Assembly (NCBI RefSeq): GCF_031769195.1
Contig: NZ_JAVHNP010000004.1
Span: 310,001-374,000 of the forward strand
From: Vreelandella sp031769195
Lineage (GTDB): Bacteria > Pseudomonadota > Gammaproteobacteria > Pseudomonadales > Halomonadaceae
Direction: 5' to 3'
DNA length: 64,000 nt
A program made the translations under genes and the position numbers. This document shows positions 47,455 to 57,002 of this stretch, in pieces (the stretch's first letter is position 1; each line of letters begins with the position of its first letter). The notes beneath the pieces were generated by a model. It was not told the origin of the DNA. It saw only the letters and a program-made list of their open reading frames with translations, and made no database searches.

Positions 47455-47621
47455 TAACCTTTCGCGTTGATTTGCGTAGACTAGTGAGACTGTCACAAGC
47501 AGCCCTCGATTGACGCTTTACCCAAGCGTCCCTAACGCTCACCTTACACGGGGAGCCTACGGATGCGGCTAGCGCCACCCGCGGCCGCCCTCAATAACTT
47601 AACGTTTTCAGGAAGCCCACC
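47455..47621 (+). promoter_or_regulatory. leuA leader region with hairpins, possible cis-regulatory RNA
   Basis: The spacer before leuA contains a perfect 7-bp hairpin with a 5-base loop (GACGCTT at 47512-47518, AAGCGTC at 47524-47530), a smaller 4-bp one (GTGA/TCAC, about 47485-47497), a possible alternative pairing GTGAG with CTCAC (about 47538-47542), and a G/C-rich 5-bp stem (GCGGC with GCCGC) near 47565-47590. A short open frame starting at 47563 overlaps leuA and is not leucine-rich at its start. This suggests a structured leader controlling leuA, but the transcription start is not known. Confidence 0.35.
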
Positions 47622-49307
47622 ATGCCTGCTTTTGATCATCGCAAATATCGCCCAGCCCCGCGGGTACCCGCGTTTAACCGCCAGTGGCCGGACCGGGAGC
47701 TTACCCAAGCACCTATTTGGGTTAGCGAAGACCTACGCGATGGTAACCAGGCTCTGCTAGAACCCATGACGGTTGAGCAGAAGCAACGCTTTTGGCACCA
47801 GATCATCAAGGTCGGCATCAAGGAAGTCATGGTCGGCTTCCCCTCTGCCAGCCAGCCAGATTACGACTTCGTACGCTGGCTAATCGAAGAAGATCAAATC
47901 CCTGACGACGTCACCATTGCCGTGCTTGTGCAGTGCCGCGAACACTTGATCGAGAAAACCTTTGCCTCGCTGGTGGGGGCGAAACGCGCCATTATCCATC
48001 TCTACAACTCGACCTCTACCATTCAGCGGGAGCGGGTCTTCGAGATGGACCGTGACGGAATTACCGATATTGCCGTGCAAGGGGCCACCTGGGTCAAAAC
48101 CTATGCAGCGCAATATCCGGACGTCGATTGGCGCTTCCAATACTCACCTGAGAGCTTCTCCAGCACGGAAATCGATTTTTCGCTGGCCATCTGTGAAGCG
48201 GTTATGGATGTCTGGCAGCCCACCCCAGACAACAAGTGCATTCTTAACTTGCCCACCACTGTCGAAGTGGCCGGCCCGCACCATCACGCGGATCAAATTG
48301 AGTACTTTTGCCAGCATATTAGTCGCCGCGACAGCGTGATTATTTCGGTACATACCCACAATGATCGCGGCGGTGCCGTCGCCTCTGCCGAGCTTGCGCT
48401 CTTAGCCGGTGCCGACCGGGTAGAGGGGACGCTGCTGGGCAACGGTGAACGCACCGGCAATATGGATATTGTCACTTTGGCTATGAACCTCTACAGCCAG
48501 GGCATTGACCCGCAGTTGGATCTCTCACAGCCAGACGAAATTATTCAGGTCGTTCATGAGTGCACGGGGATTGCGATTCACCCCCGCCACCCTTGGGTGG
48601 GTGAGATGGTGTATACCGCCTTTTCAGGTAGCCACCAGGATGCGATTCGCAAATCGCTCAAGCATCAAAAGCCCGACGAACCCTGGCAAGTGGCCTACCT
48701 GCCCATCGACCCTCACGATATTGGCCGGGATTACCAGGCCGTTATTCGCGTCAACAGTCAGTCCGGCAAAGGCGGCATGGCCTTCCTGTTAGAGCGGGAC
48801 TTTGGGATTAATCTGCCCCGCTGGATGATGCTTGCGTTAGCCCCCTACGTGCAGCAAGAGAGCGAACGTCGCAACAGCGAGCTGTCCAGCGAGATGATTC
48901 GCCAGGTGATGTTCGATCACTTCTCTCATGACGCCCCGCTGGCGTTGGCCGACTACCGGTTATCAAAAGGGCAGCAGGAGGGCATTGATATGACTCTGTG
49001 GCAGGGTGCTGAAACGCTGCGTTTGTCGGGCACGGGCAATGGCGCTATGTCGTCGTTCACCGACGCCTGGAAGAAGCATACTGGCAGCCACGTCGCTATT
49101 CTTGATTACAGCGAGCACTCACTGGGCGGCGACAGCGAAGCCAACGCCATTGCTTTTGTGCAGCTCAATATTGATGGCCAGCGCGTGTGCGCCGTCGCTG
49201 AAGATAGCGACACGGTAAGCGCGTCGCTCAAAGCAGTGCTGTCAGGGATCAACGCAGTTCAGCCTGCCCATACTGTGCAGCAAGAAGCGGCCACTAGCAC
49301 TGCCTAA
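47622..49307 (+). CDS. leuA: 2-isopropylmalate synthase, long (LeuA2/actinobacterial-like) form
   Basis: The product joins acetyl-CoA and 2-oxoisovalerate, the first step of leucine synthesis. It is 561 residues. The catalytic barrel has DLRDGNQALLEPM near residue 36, VGFPSASQPDYDF, STSTIQRERVFEM, and the metal histidines in SVHTHNDRGGAVAS, with GNGERTGNMDI. A LeuA dimerisation/allosteric domain occupies about the last 130 residues (GSGNGAMSSFTDAW-like, HSLGGDSEANAIAFVQL). This form is used by actinobacteria and pseudomonads. It is divergent from an Lrp/AsnC gene and preceded by a structured leader. Confidence 0.95.
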   Translation: MPAFDHRKYRPAPRVPAFNRQWPDRELTQAPIWVSEDLRDGNQALLEPMTVEQKQRFWHQIIKVGIKEVMVGFPSASQPDYDFVRWLIEEDQIPDDVTIAVLVQCREHLIEKTFASLVGAKRAIIHLYNSTSTIQRERVFEMDRDGITDIAVQGATWVKTYAAQYPDVDWRFQYSPESFSSTEIDFSLAICEAVMDVWQPTPDNKCILNLPTTVEVAGPHHHADQIEYFCQHISRRDSVIISVHTHNDRGGAVASAELALLAGADRVEGTLLGNGERTGNMDIVTLAMNLYSQGIDPQLDLSQPDEIIQVVHECTGIAIHPRHPWVGEMVYTAFSGSHQDAIRKSLKHQKPDEPWQVAYLPIDPHDIGRDYQAVIRVNSQSGKGGMAFLLERDFGINLPRWMMLALAPYVQQESERRNSELSSEMIRQVMFDHFSHDAPLALADYRLSKGQQEGIDMTLWQGAETLRLSGTGNGAMSSFTDAWKKHTGSHVAILDYSEHSLGGDSEANAIAFVQLNIDGQRVCAVAEDSDTVSASLKAVLSGINAVQPAHTVQQEAATSTA

Positions 49308-49317
49308 GACATTGCAA

Positions 49318-49583
49318 GCCACCGCTCAAGACGAGCGGTGGCCAGCATGAAATGCCCCTGTTCCCGGGCCAGCTTGCTGCGCTGCTCTTCAATATCCGGG
49401 AGTGGTTTCAGAAGATGTTCGCGGGTGCCTAACCCTAAGTGGCCGGTTCAATCAGACTCTGCGACCTCGGTGTGATTATCGACGGTGTGCCAAAATCGTA
49501 GCGGTGCGAAAGCGCCGTAGCCCAAACGGCATAGTCACAAACACTTTCGTACCGTCAAAGGCTGCTAGCACGTCATCAGACAT
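49318..49583 (-). pseudogene. Decayed universal stress protein (UspA-type) gene
   Basis: An ATG at 49583 opens MSDDVLAAFDGTKVF, closely like the start of the intact usp at 52346 (MTEHVLAAIDGSQF). A frameshift then hides DYAVWA (intact: DYAAWA). Another frame continues with VDNH (intact: VVDNHSW), an in-frame stop, then GLGTREHLLKPLPDIEEQRS and KLAREQGHFMLATARLERW, which align with the intact RFGAREQL, LDEQRAKVNREQGKLMLEAA. Everything after about residue 95 of the first Usp domain is missing. AAGGAAA lies upstream of the old start, so it was once a gene. It ends at the 3' end of leuA. Confidence 0.88.
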
Positions 49584-49687
49584 TCGGACGTTTCCTTTTT
49601 CGGTCTTCCCCCTCCTCTGCTCCCCCCCCTATAGCGATGTTACACTTAGCCGCCTAGCTATCTAACTAACACAGCGCGAGGCGTGGC

Positions 49688-50065
49688 ATGGGGCACGGCA
49701 TCACTAGCGTATTACTCGTCGCACTAGGCGGCGCACTAGGTGGTATAGGGCGCTTTGCGATCTCGAATGCCATGGCGCATTTAATGGGCAGTGCTTTTCC
49801 TTGGGGCACGCTGCTCGTTAACGCCAGCGGGGCGTTCATCGCGGGTGTGCTATTAGGTATGTACGGCGCCCCTACATCGCAACCCGCCTGGTTATTTGCG
49901 GTAGTCGGTTTGTTAGGGGGTTACACCACAGTGTCATCCTTTAGCTTACAGACGCTTGAGTTATGGCAAAGCGGCCAGGCGTTACGCGCCGCAACGAATA
50001 TGGCGACCACACTGTTACTGGGCGTTGCTATGGCGGCGCTGGGTTGGCAATGGGCGCAAGGCTAG
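49688..50065 (+). CDS. crcB: CrcB/Fluc fluoride channel subunit 1
   Basis: A 125-residue four-helix CrcB/FluC protein. Family motifs seen are GGALGGIGRFAIS near residue 14, FPWGTLLVNASGAF near 37 and GLLGGYTTVSSFSLQTLEL (conserved phenylalanine region) near 77. Fluc channels export fluoride as antiparallel dimers. The loop between helices 2 and 3 has no arginine or lysine, while the loop between helices 3 and 4 has one arginine. The partner gene 50079 shows the opposite charge pattern, suggesting a fixed-topology heterodimer. I saw no fluoride-riboswitch-like sequence upstream. It is 13 bases from the next gene. Confidence 0.9.
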   Translation: MGHGITSVLLVALGGALGGIGRFAISNAMAHLMGSAFPWGTLLVNASGAFIAGVLLGMYGAPTSQPAWLFAVVGLLGGYTTVSSFSLQTLELWQSGQALRAATNMATTLLLGVAMAALGWQWAQG

Positions 50066-50078
50066 CAGTGAGGTCATC

Positions 50079-50474
50079 ATGACATTGAACGCTTATCTTG
50101 CCGTTGGCCTGGGCAGCGCTTTAGGTAGCGTACTGCGCTATGGGGTGTCGTTGTTGTCGATCGCCCTGCTGGGCAACCACTTTCCTTGGGGAACGCTGCT
50201 GGTGAATCTGGTAGGTTCATGCCTCATCGGCTGGATCGCTGCGACAGCGTCGCGCGCCCCTCGTAGCAGGCTGGCACGTCAACAGCCTCTCTTGGTCGCA
50301 GGGTTTTGTGGGGGCTTCACGACGTTTTCACTCTTCAGCCTAGAAACGCTGTATCTCACACAACAAGGCCATATGGGGCTGGCGTTGCTTTATGGCCTAA
50401 GCAGCTTGCCCCTATGCGTTGCTACTGCCTGGATAGGTGAGCGTGTGGCGTTTACCGACCGACCGACATCCTAA
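50079..50474 (+). CDS. crcB: CrcB/Fluc fluoride channel subunit 2
   Basis: A 131-residue CrcB/FluC subunit. Motifs: GSALGSVLRYGVS near residue 11, FPWGTLLVNLVGSCLIGW, and GFCGGFTTFSLFSLETLYL. The loop between helices 2 and 3 (about residues 57-68) has five arginines, which should hold that side in the cytoplasm. This is the reverse of the first subunit. The frame extends to 49956, but the ATG at 50079 fits the family and the upstream gene's end. It follows crcB1 by 13 bases and precedes the ACR3-like exporter by 3 bases. Confidence 0.9.
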   Translation: MTLNAYLAVGLGSALGSVLRYGVSLLSIALLGNHFPWGTLLVNLVGSCLIGWIAATASRAPRSRLARQQPLLVAGFCGGFTTFSLFSLETLYLTQQGHMGLALLYGLSSLPLCVATAWIGERVAFTDRPTS

Positions 50475-50477
50475 GCC

Positions 50478-51437
50478 GTGATACGCGAGTGGCTTGAACA
50501 ACAGCAATCTTGGCTATACCTCGGGTGTATCCTGCTCGGGCTTTGCTGGGGACTTTGGGCCCCGGAGACAACGACGGCGCTTGAGTCGGCACTCTGGCCG
50601 CTGCTTGGTGTCCTACTCTATGCGACCTTTACCCAAATCCCGCTGCTACGCATTAAACAAAGCGTTCAGGATAAGCGCTTTATGGCCGCGCTATTGGTGG
50701 GCAACTTCATCATCATTCCCGCGCTATTGGGCGTGTTCGTGGTATGGCTACCCCTGCCGCCGCCAGTGCTGGCAGGTGTCTTGATGGTGCTGTTAGTACC
50801 CTGCACCGATTGGTTTATTACCTTCACTCACTTAGGCAAAGGCGATGCGGCTCGTGCCATCGCCGCCACTCCCGTTTTACTGCTCGTGCAAATGATCGCG
50901 TTACCCGCTTATCTTTGGCTCTTTTTAGGCAGTGAGTGGCTCTCTTTAACGCTATCCCCCGCGCTCCTAAGCGCTTTCCTAGGGTTGATTGCACTGCCTT
51001 TACTGCTTGCGTGGCTCACCGAGCGCGCGGCGCAGAGCTCAATGACGATTGAGCGCACCACTCGCGCATTAGGCCTGATGCCGGTGCCCCTACTCGCGTG
51101 CGTGGTGTTGATCATTGCCGCCACCCAAGTCACGCACGTGGTGGCTCTTGGCGCGCTACTCTGGCAGGCGATCATCATTTTTTTGGTCTTTCTCAAGGTA
51201 GCGGCGCTACTGGGTAGCCTCCTTGGTCAGCTCTTTAAGCTCCCCCCTGCCAGCGCTCGCACCTTGGTGTTTAGTTTCGGCACCCGCAACTCGTTTGTCA
51301 TGCTACCGATCGCCCTCACGCTACCCAATGGCTGGCAGGCCGCCGTCGTCATTATCGTGTGTCAATCGCTGGTCGAGCTGTTTGGCATGGTGGCGTTTAT
51401 CCGCTGGGTGCCTAGCACCTTGTTGCGTGACCCATAA
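50478..51437 (+). CDS. ACR3/BASS-superfamily exporter, arsenic-resistance-like
   Basis: A 319-residue membrane protein with about ten helices, starting with GTG at 50478, only 3 bases after crcB2. The signature VPCTDWFITFTHLGKGDAARA near residues 108-127 is the conserved segment of the ACR3 arsenite exporters and the bile acid:sodium symporter superfamily. SFGTRNSFVMLPIALTLP lies near the C-terminal end. It may export arsenite or another anion; no arsR, arsC or other ars gene is adjacent, so the substrate is uncertain. It joins the two crcB genes in one probable operon. Confidence 0.85.
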   Translation: MIREWLEQQQSWLYLGCILLGLCWGLWAPETTTALESALWPLLGVLLYATFTQIPLLRIKQSVQDKRFMAALLVGNFIIIPALLGVFVVWLPLPPPVLAGVLMVLLVPCTDWFITFTHLGKGDAARAIAATPVLLLVQMIALPAYLWLFLGSEWLSLTLSPALLSAFLGLIALPLLLAWLTERAAQSSMTIERTTRALGLMPVPLLACVVLIIAATQVTHVVALGALLWQAIIIFLVFLKVAALLGSLLGQLFKLPPASARTLVFSFGTRNSFVMLPIALTLPNGWQAAVVIIVCQSLVELFGMVAFIRWVPSTLLRDP

Positions 51438-51462
51438 AAAGCGCCAGCCCTGAGGCTGGCGC
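51436..51462 (-). terminator. Terminator of the usp-sulP unit
   Basis: Perfect 9-bp stem with a 4-base loop (GCGCCAGCC CTGA GGCTGGCGC, 51441-51462). On the minus strand it is followed by five T, so it best serves the minus-strand sulP-usp transcript. Downstream of the exporter on the plus strand it has no T run and would act only weakly. Confidence 0.85.
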
Positions 51463-51488
51463 GATGACAACATGAACCAAACAACCAC

Positions 51489-52346
51489 TCAGCGCAGTAT
51501 CAACACCGGCACCCGGCTGCTGCGCAACATGGCCGTTGTGGTACTGCCGACCAATAAATGGCGAATGCGTGAATGCCCGTAGGCCCCCATCACCAGTAGA
51601 TCAATGTTGTTTTCCTGTTCATACACTTGTAGAGCGTCGTCCACTTCACCGGCGCGAATCGCTCCTTCCGCTTGATGCCCGGAATCGCGTAACGTGCTGA
51701 GCGCCCATGCAAGCTCACTTCGATGCTCGGCAGTGTCTGACCCCACAATCAGCACGTGGCAGGTTGCCCCGGCAAACAGCGGAGAGCGAGCCAGCATTTC
51801 GACTCCCTTGCGAGCAGTTTTGCTGCCGTCAAAGGCAATCAGTACATTGTCGGGGCGCTTGAAGGCTTTCGGCACCATCAGAATAGGGCGATGCATTTCA
51901 CGCACCACACGCTCTAAATTCGCCCCTAGGTGCCCACTGGCGTGATGGGCCGTTTCGCCTCGCTTTCCGACAACGAGCAAACGCACGTCTTTTTCTAACT
52001 CCACGAGCGTTTCTACTAGCGTACCGTTTAACTGGCGAGTAAGGGCGCTGCTAACACCCTTTTGCTCTGCTCGTGATTGAGCCGCTTCCAGCATCAGCTT
52101 GCCCTGCTCACGGTTGACTTTGGCACGCTGCTCATCCAGCGCTGAGAGCTCACTCATCAGCTGCTCACGAGCGCCAAAACGCAGGCTGCCCGATAAATTT
52201 TGCTCGTCGGGTGCCCAAGAGTGATTATCAACAACGTGCACGAAGCTCAGCGGTGCCTTTAGGGCCAAACTGGCCCAGGCAGCATAATCACACACGCCTT
52301 CGGCAAATTGTGAACCGTCAATGGCGGCGAGTACATGTTCAGTCAT
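51489..52346 (-). CDS. Tandem-domain universal stress protein
   Basis: A 285-residue protein with two UspA domains. The first starts MTEHVLAAIDGSQFAEGVCDYAAW and ends near GHLGANLERVVREMHRPILM. The second runs from DNVLIAFDGSKTARKGVEML to GAYGHSRIRHLLVGSTTTAML, with a G-x-x-G-H-S-R-x-R-x-L-L-x-G-S nucleotide-binding motif. The frame can be extended to 52391, but the ATG at 52346 has AGGAG. It follows sulP by about 19 bases and is closely related to the decayed copy at 49318-49583. Tandem Usp next to SulP suggests a role tied to anion or bicarbonate transport or membrane stress. Confidence 0.92.
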   Translation of the reverse strand: MTEHVLAAIDGSQFAEGVCDYAAWASLALKAPLSFVHVVDNHSWAPDEQNLSGSLRFGAREQLMSELSALDEQRAKVNREQGKLMLEAAQSRAEQKGVSSALTRQLNGTLVETLVELEKDVRLLVVGKRGETAHHASGHLGANLERVVREMHRPILMVPKAFKRPDNVLIAFDGSKTARKGVEMLARSPLFAGATCHVLIVGSDTAEHRSELAWALSTLRDSGHQAEGAIRAGEVDDALQVYEQENNIDLLVMGAYGHSRIRHLLVGSTTTAMLRSSRVPVLILR

Positions 52347-52365
52347 TCTGCTCTCCTTGCTTGGC

Positions 52366-53856
<1,491 letters not shown>

Positions 53857-54361
53857 TCAGGGAGTCCATGTTGATAGATTAATGACAACGCGCGCCACTA
53901 CCGCACAAAGGCAGCGAATAAGCACACGGAGGTAATCAGAGTGTCGAATCAAGGCTACCGAACGGAGACGCTAGTGCGCGGATAGCCAAATAGCGGCCAC
54001 AAGAGGCCGTTGCGCCGAGATAACGCTAAAAGCGCTATGACGCTGAAAGGAGAGAAAAACCTAGGGTGGAGTCATCAGCCCTGGTGTCGGCAGAGCAACC
54101 GCTGCCATTGGATTGTTCATTACAGATAAACCTTACTGTTCTATCGTCGTTATCCAGGCGATGGGTGGCAGTGAAGTGCGCAGGTCGCCATGAGCGCGGC
54201 ATTCTAACAGTAAAGAGGACGCTTCGCACCCGTCATCCTAGACGTTTAGACGATGACCCGCCCCCTAAGCATGGCTTACCATGACACTCAAACGGCGACA
54301 CCACCGTCGTCTTCTCGACACCTTTTTCCTTCCCAACGATACCGAATGAGAGGACCCGCAC
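53857..54361. other. Intergenic region between sulP and icd
   Basis: About 505 bases hold the divergent promoters of sulP and icd. The short frames here look non-coding. A small 5-bp hairpin (CGGCC/GGCCG, 53994-54009) is visible, and the distal part near 54330-54360 carries GAGAGGA ahead of the icd start. I see no RNA gene and no operator that I can name. Confidence 0.6.
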
Positions 54362-55375
54362 ATGAGCCAAACAGTAGCTGTGATTAAAGGCGACGGCATC
54401 GGCCCTGAAATTATGGATGCTACCCTACAGGTGCTAGATGCCCTTGAGTGCGGGCTAAACTACGAGTTTATCGATGCGGGCTTGGTGGCGCTTGAAAAGC
54501 ACGGCACGCTCATTCCTCAGGCTTCGTTAGACGCGATTGAACAGCACGGCATTGCTTTAAAAGGACCGCTCACCACGCCGATTGGTAAGGGTTTCTCGTC
54601 CATCAATGTGCAGCTGCGCCGTCATTTTGACCTTTATGCCAATGTGCGCCCGGCGATCAGCTTTCCAGGCACTCGCTCTCGCTACGATGACATCGATATG
54701 ATCACCGTGCGTGAAAACACCGAAGGGGCTTACCTTTCGGATGGGCAAGAGATGATCGACGACGGCAATACCGGTATCTCCGTCATCAAAGTGACCCGTC
54801 AAGGCTCTGAGCGCATCGTGCGCTACGCCTTTGAGCTGGCCAAGCAGAACGGCCGGAAAAAAGTCACCGCCGTTCACAAAGCCAACATTATCAAAACCAG
54901 TTCCGGCCTGTTTTTAGACGTGGCTCGTGAAGTGGCCAGCGAATACCCCGAGATCGAATTCCAAGAGATGATCGTGGATAACGCCTGTATGCAGCTGGTG
55001 ATGAATCCTCATCAGTTCGATGTGGTGGTCACCACCAACCTGTTTGGCGATATTTTGTCGGACCTATGCGCGGGTTTAGTCGGCGGACTAGGCCTTGCTC
55101 CAGGCGCTAACATCGGTGAAAAAGCCGCGATTTTTGAGGCCGTTCACGGCTCAGCACCGGATATTGCTGGTAAGAAAATCGCCAACCCCTGTGCTTTGCT
55201 GCTCGCCGCAGCCCAGATGCTTGACCACCTAGAGATGCATGACAAAGGGGACGCCATTCGCCAGGGTATTCGCGCCGTATTGGAGAATCGCCGCGATATG
55301 GTCACCCCCGACATGGGCGGCACCGGCACCACCGATACGTTTGCTCAGGCACTGGTAGAGCACCTCAAGGGCTGA
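54362..55375 (+). CDS. icd: Isocitrate dehydrogenase, NAD-dependent type
   Basis: A 337-residue beta-decarboxylating dehydrogenase that makes 2-oxoglutarate from isocitrate. GDGIGPEIM is near the start, INVQLRRHFDLYANVRP and RENTEGAYLSDG contain substrate and phospho-site contacts, and NLFGDILSDLCAGLVGGLGLAPG and HGSAPDIAGKKIANP form the cofactor side. The aspartate and isoleucine in APDIAGK fit NAD specificity; NADP enzymes have Lys-Tyr here. It is about 80 residues shorter than E. coli Icd. IPMDH and homoisocitrate enzymes are relatives, but the VHKANIIKTSSGLF segment favours IDH. It is convergent with the ZIP gene. Confidence 0.9.
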   Translation: MSQTVAVIKGDGIGPEIMDATLQVLDALECGLNYEFIDAGLVALEKHGTLIPQASLDAIEQHGIALKGPLTTPIGKGFSSINVQLRRHFDLYANVRPAISFPGTRSRYDDIDMITVRENTEGAYLSDGQEMIDDGNTGISVIKVTRQGSERIVRYAFELAKQNGRKKVTAVHKANIIKTSSGLFLDVAREVASEYPEIEFQEMIVDNACMQLVMNPHQFDVVVTTNLFGDILSDLCAGLVGGLGLAPGANIGEKAAIFEAVHGSAPDIAGKKIANPCALLLAAAQMLDHLEMHDKGDAIRQGIRAVLENRRDMVTPDMGGTGTTDTFAQALVEHLKG

Positions 55376-55377
55376 CC

Positions 55378-56154
55378 TTAGCCCAGCCACACATCCAGAA
55401 ACAGCATGATCACCAAGCCCATCGCTAGGCCAAACGTCGCTTTCTTTTGGTGGCCACAGCGATGGGTTTCAGGGATAATTTCATGGCTGATAACATACAG
55501 CATCGCCCCCGCCGCAAATGCTAACCCCCATGGCAACAGTACTTGAGAGACGGTCACGACGCTGGCGCCAAACAGCCCGCCAATCGGCTCAATTAGCCCT
55601 GTCAGCGCCGCAATCGACCAGGAGCGCCACTTCGAGTAACCCTCGCCCATCAGCGCCACGGCCACCGCTAACCCTTCCGGCATATTTTGTAAGCCAATCC
55701 CAATCGCTAGCGGCATGCCGCCTTCTAAACCGTTAGCACCGAACCCTACGCCTACCGCCAAGCCTTCCGGCAAGTTATGAATTGCAATGGCAAACACAAA
55801 TAGCCACACCCGGCGCAGCGAAGCGGCCTCTGGGCCTTCGCGACCTTGTTGAAAGTGTTCGTGTGGGAGGCCCTCGTTGAGTAGCGCAATGGCCCCCATG
55901 CCCAACAAAATGGCGGTGCATACCAGCGCCGCGGGAACCGGCCCACCGGCATAGTAAATTTCAGCGGCATCCAAAGCAGGAATGATGAGTGAGAAAAACG
56001 AAGCCGCCAGCATCACGCCTGCCGCAAATCCTAACGCTAGATCACGAAAGCCTCGGCTAGGCGTTTTTCCCAATAGCACGGGTAAAGCGCCCACCGCCGT
56101 TAGAAGCCCTGCCACTAAACTGCCTAAAAAACCCAATAACAGCGTATTTTCCAT
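55378..56154 (-). CDS. ZIP-family metal transporter, GufA type
   Basis: A 258-residue ZIP transporter with about eight helices, probably importing zinc, manganese or iron. The metal-site helices are HNLPEGLAVGVGFG (helix 4, about residue 128) and LQNMPEGLAVAVALMGEGY (helix 5). The second has Gln where the first has His, as in the GufA branch. SHEIIPETHRCGHQKK lies near helix 7. It is convergent with icd (two bases apart) and divergent from the sigma factor gene. Confidence 0.9.
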   Translation of the reverse strand: MENTLLLGFLGSLVAGLLTAVGALPVLLGKTPSRGFRDLALGFAAGVMLAASFFSLIIPALDAAEIYYAGGPVPAALVCTAILLGMGAIALLNEGLPHEHFQQGREGPEAASLRRVWLFVFAIAIHNLPEGLAVGVGFGANGLEGGMPLAIGIGLQNMPEGLAVAVALMGEGYSKWRSWSIAALTGLIEPIGGLFGASVVTVSQVLLPWGLAFAAGAMLYVISHEIIPETHRCGHQKKATFGLAMGLVIMLFLDVWLG

Positions 56155-56211
56155 GAATCACGTAAACTCGATGTGTCAATCAGAAGGAACCAACAACGAC
56201 AAGGGGACACT

Positions 56212-56781
56212 GTGACCATTACTGCTTCACTGGCCGCACAGCATTTCAGCCAGATGCGCCCTCGCTTACTGGCCTTTGCACGGCTACAGCTGAGAGAAGC
56301 CGCCGCCGCTGAAGACGCGGTTCAAGAAACATTGTTAACCGCCTTTGAGAAGAGCGCCACGTTTGAGGGTCGCTCAGAGTTTGAAACCTGGGTATTTGGC
56401 ATTTTGAAATTCAAAATTTTAGACCAGTTGCGTCATCAGAAAAAACAGGGGCGATGGCAGCCCCTGGATGACGACATAGACGACGATACCCTAGACCGGT
56501 TGTTTGAAGCCAATGGACATTGGCAACCCAATGCTCGCCCCAACGACTGGGGCCAGCCAGAACAGGTGTTGGAAAATCAGCGCTTTTGGCAGGTATTTGA
56601 CGCCTGCCTGCTCGCCCTGCCTGATAATATCGCCCGCATCTTTAGCCTACGTGAACTAATGGGCCTCTCAACCGAGGACATTTGTAAGGAAACGGGCGTT
56701 TCTGAAACCAACTGCTGGGTTATTTTACACAGAGCACGGTTGCGCCTACGCGCATGCTTAGACAGCGGTTGGGTTCGCTAG
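56212..56781 (+). CDS. ECF-type RNA polymerase sigma factor
   Basis: A small sigma factor of 189 residues with regions 2 and 4 only. Region 2 has AEDAVQETLLTAFEKSATFEGRSEFETWVFGILKFKILDQLR at about residues 35-78, an acidic segment (DDDIDDDTLDRLF) lies between, and region 4 has IFSLRELMGLSTEDICKETGVSETNCWVILHRARLRLR near the end. The sequence resembles the ECF group often encoded with a zinc-finger anti-sigma. The frame extends to a GTG at 56173, but the GTG at 56212 has AAGGGGA upstream. It is followed by the anti-sigma gene after 14 bases. Confidence 0.9.
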   Translation: MTITASLAAQHFSQMRPRLLAFARLQLREAAAAEDAVQETLLTAFEKSATFEGRSEFETWVFGILKFKILDQLRHQKKQGRWQPLDDDIDDDTLDRLFEANGHWQPNARPNDWGQPEQVLENQRFWQVFDACLLALPDNIARIFSLRELMGLSTEDICKETGVSETNCWVILHRARLRLRACLDSGWVR

Positions 56782-56795
56782 CAGGAGAGAATGAT

Positions 56796-57002
56796 ATGTT
56801 GATGTGCCGAGAAGCTACACGATTAATGTCACTCAAGCTGGATAGAAAGCTTACCTTCCGGGAGCGAACCTCGCTGCGGGTTCATCTTTCTATCTGCAGC
56901 GCCTGCCGAGCCTGCGGGCGCCAGTTTGATCTGCTACACAACATAGCCAGCCATCACCCTACCGCGCCCAAACAGTCGGGAGAAGAACAGCATGGCCCAT
57001 AG
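56796..57002 (+). CDS. Zinc-finger anti-sigma factor (zf-HC2/ZAS type)
   Basis: A 68-residue cytoplasmic protein with the ZAS motif HLSICSACRAC (H-x-x-x-C-x-x-C) near residue 29, and no membrane helix. It presumably holds the preceding ECF sigma factor inactive and may release it on oxidation or metal loss. The ATG at 56796 fits the family start (MLMCREATRLMSLKLDRKL); GGAGAG lies just upstream. It overlaps the next gene by 11 bases, so sigma, anti-sigma and DUF3047 form one operon. Confidence 0.88.
   Translation: MLMCREATRLMSLKLDRKLTFRERTSLRVHLSICSACRACGRQFDLLHNIASHHPTAPKQSGEEQHGP

Noticed and set aside
47563..47760. Leucine attenuator peptide gene upstream of leuA
   Set aside because: The frame begins MRLAPPAAALNN and only becomes leucine/isoleucine rich after it enters leuA in another frame; it lacks a run of regulatory leucine codons in the leader.
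49584..49687. Fluoride (crcB) riboswitch before the crcB pair
   Set aside because: I looked for the conserved GGnGATGGnGTTC-like core and its pseudoknot partner; the spacer has only a C8 tract and a short GCGATG, with no convincing aptamer.
54035..54284. Small protein genes in the sulP-icd spacer
   Set aside because: Short frames on both strands lack ribosome-binding sites and recognisable protein character, and overlap each other.
56180..56215. Autoregulatory ECF promoter (GGAACC) before the sigma gene
   Set aside because: GGAACC at about 56186 would place the -10 on the chosen start codon at 56212, too late to make a leader with the ribosome-binding site.
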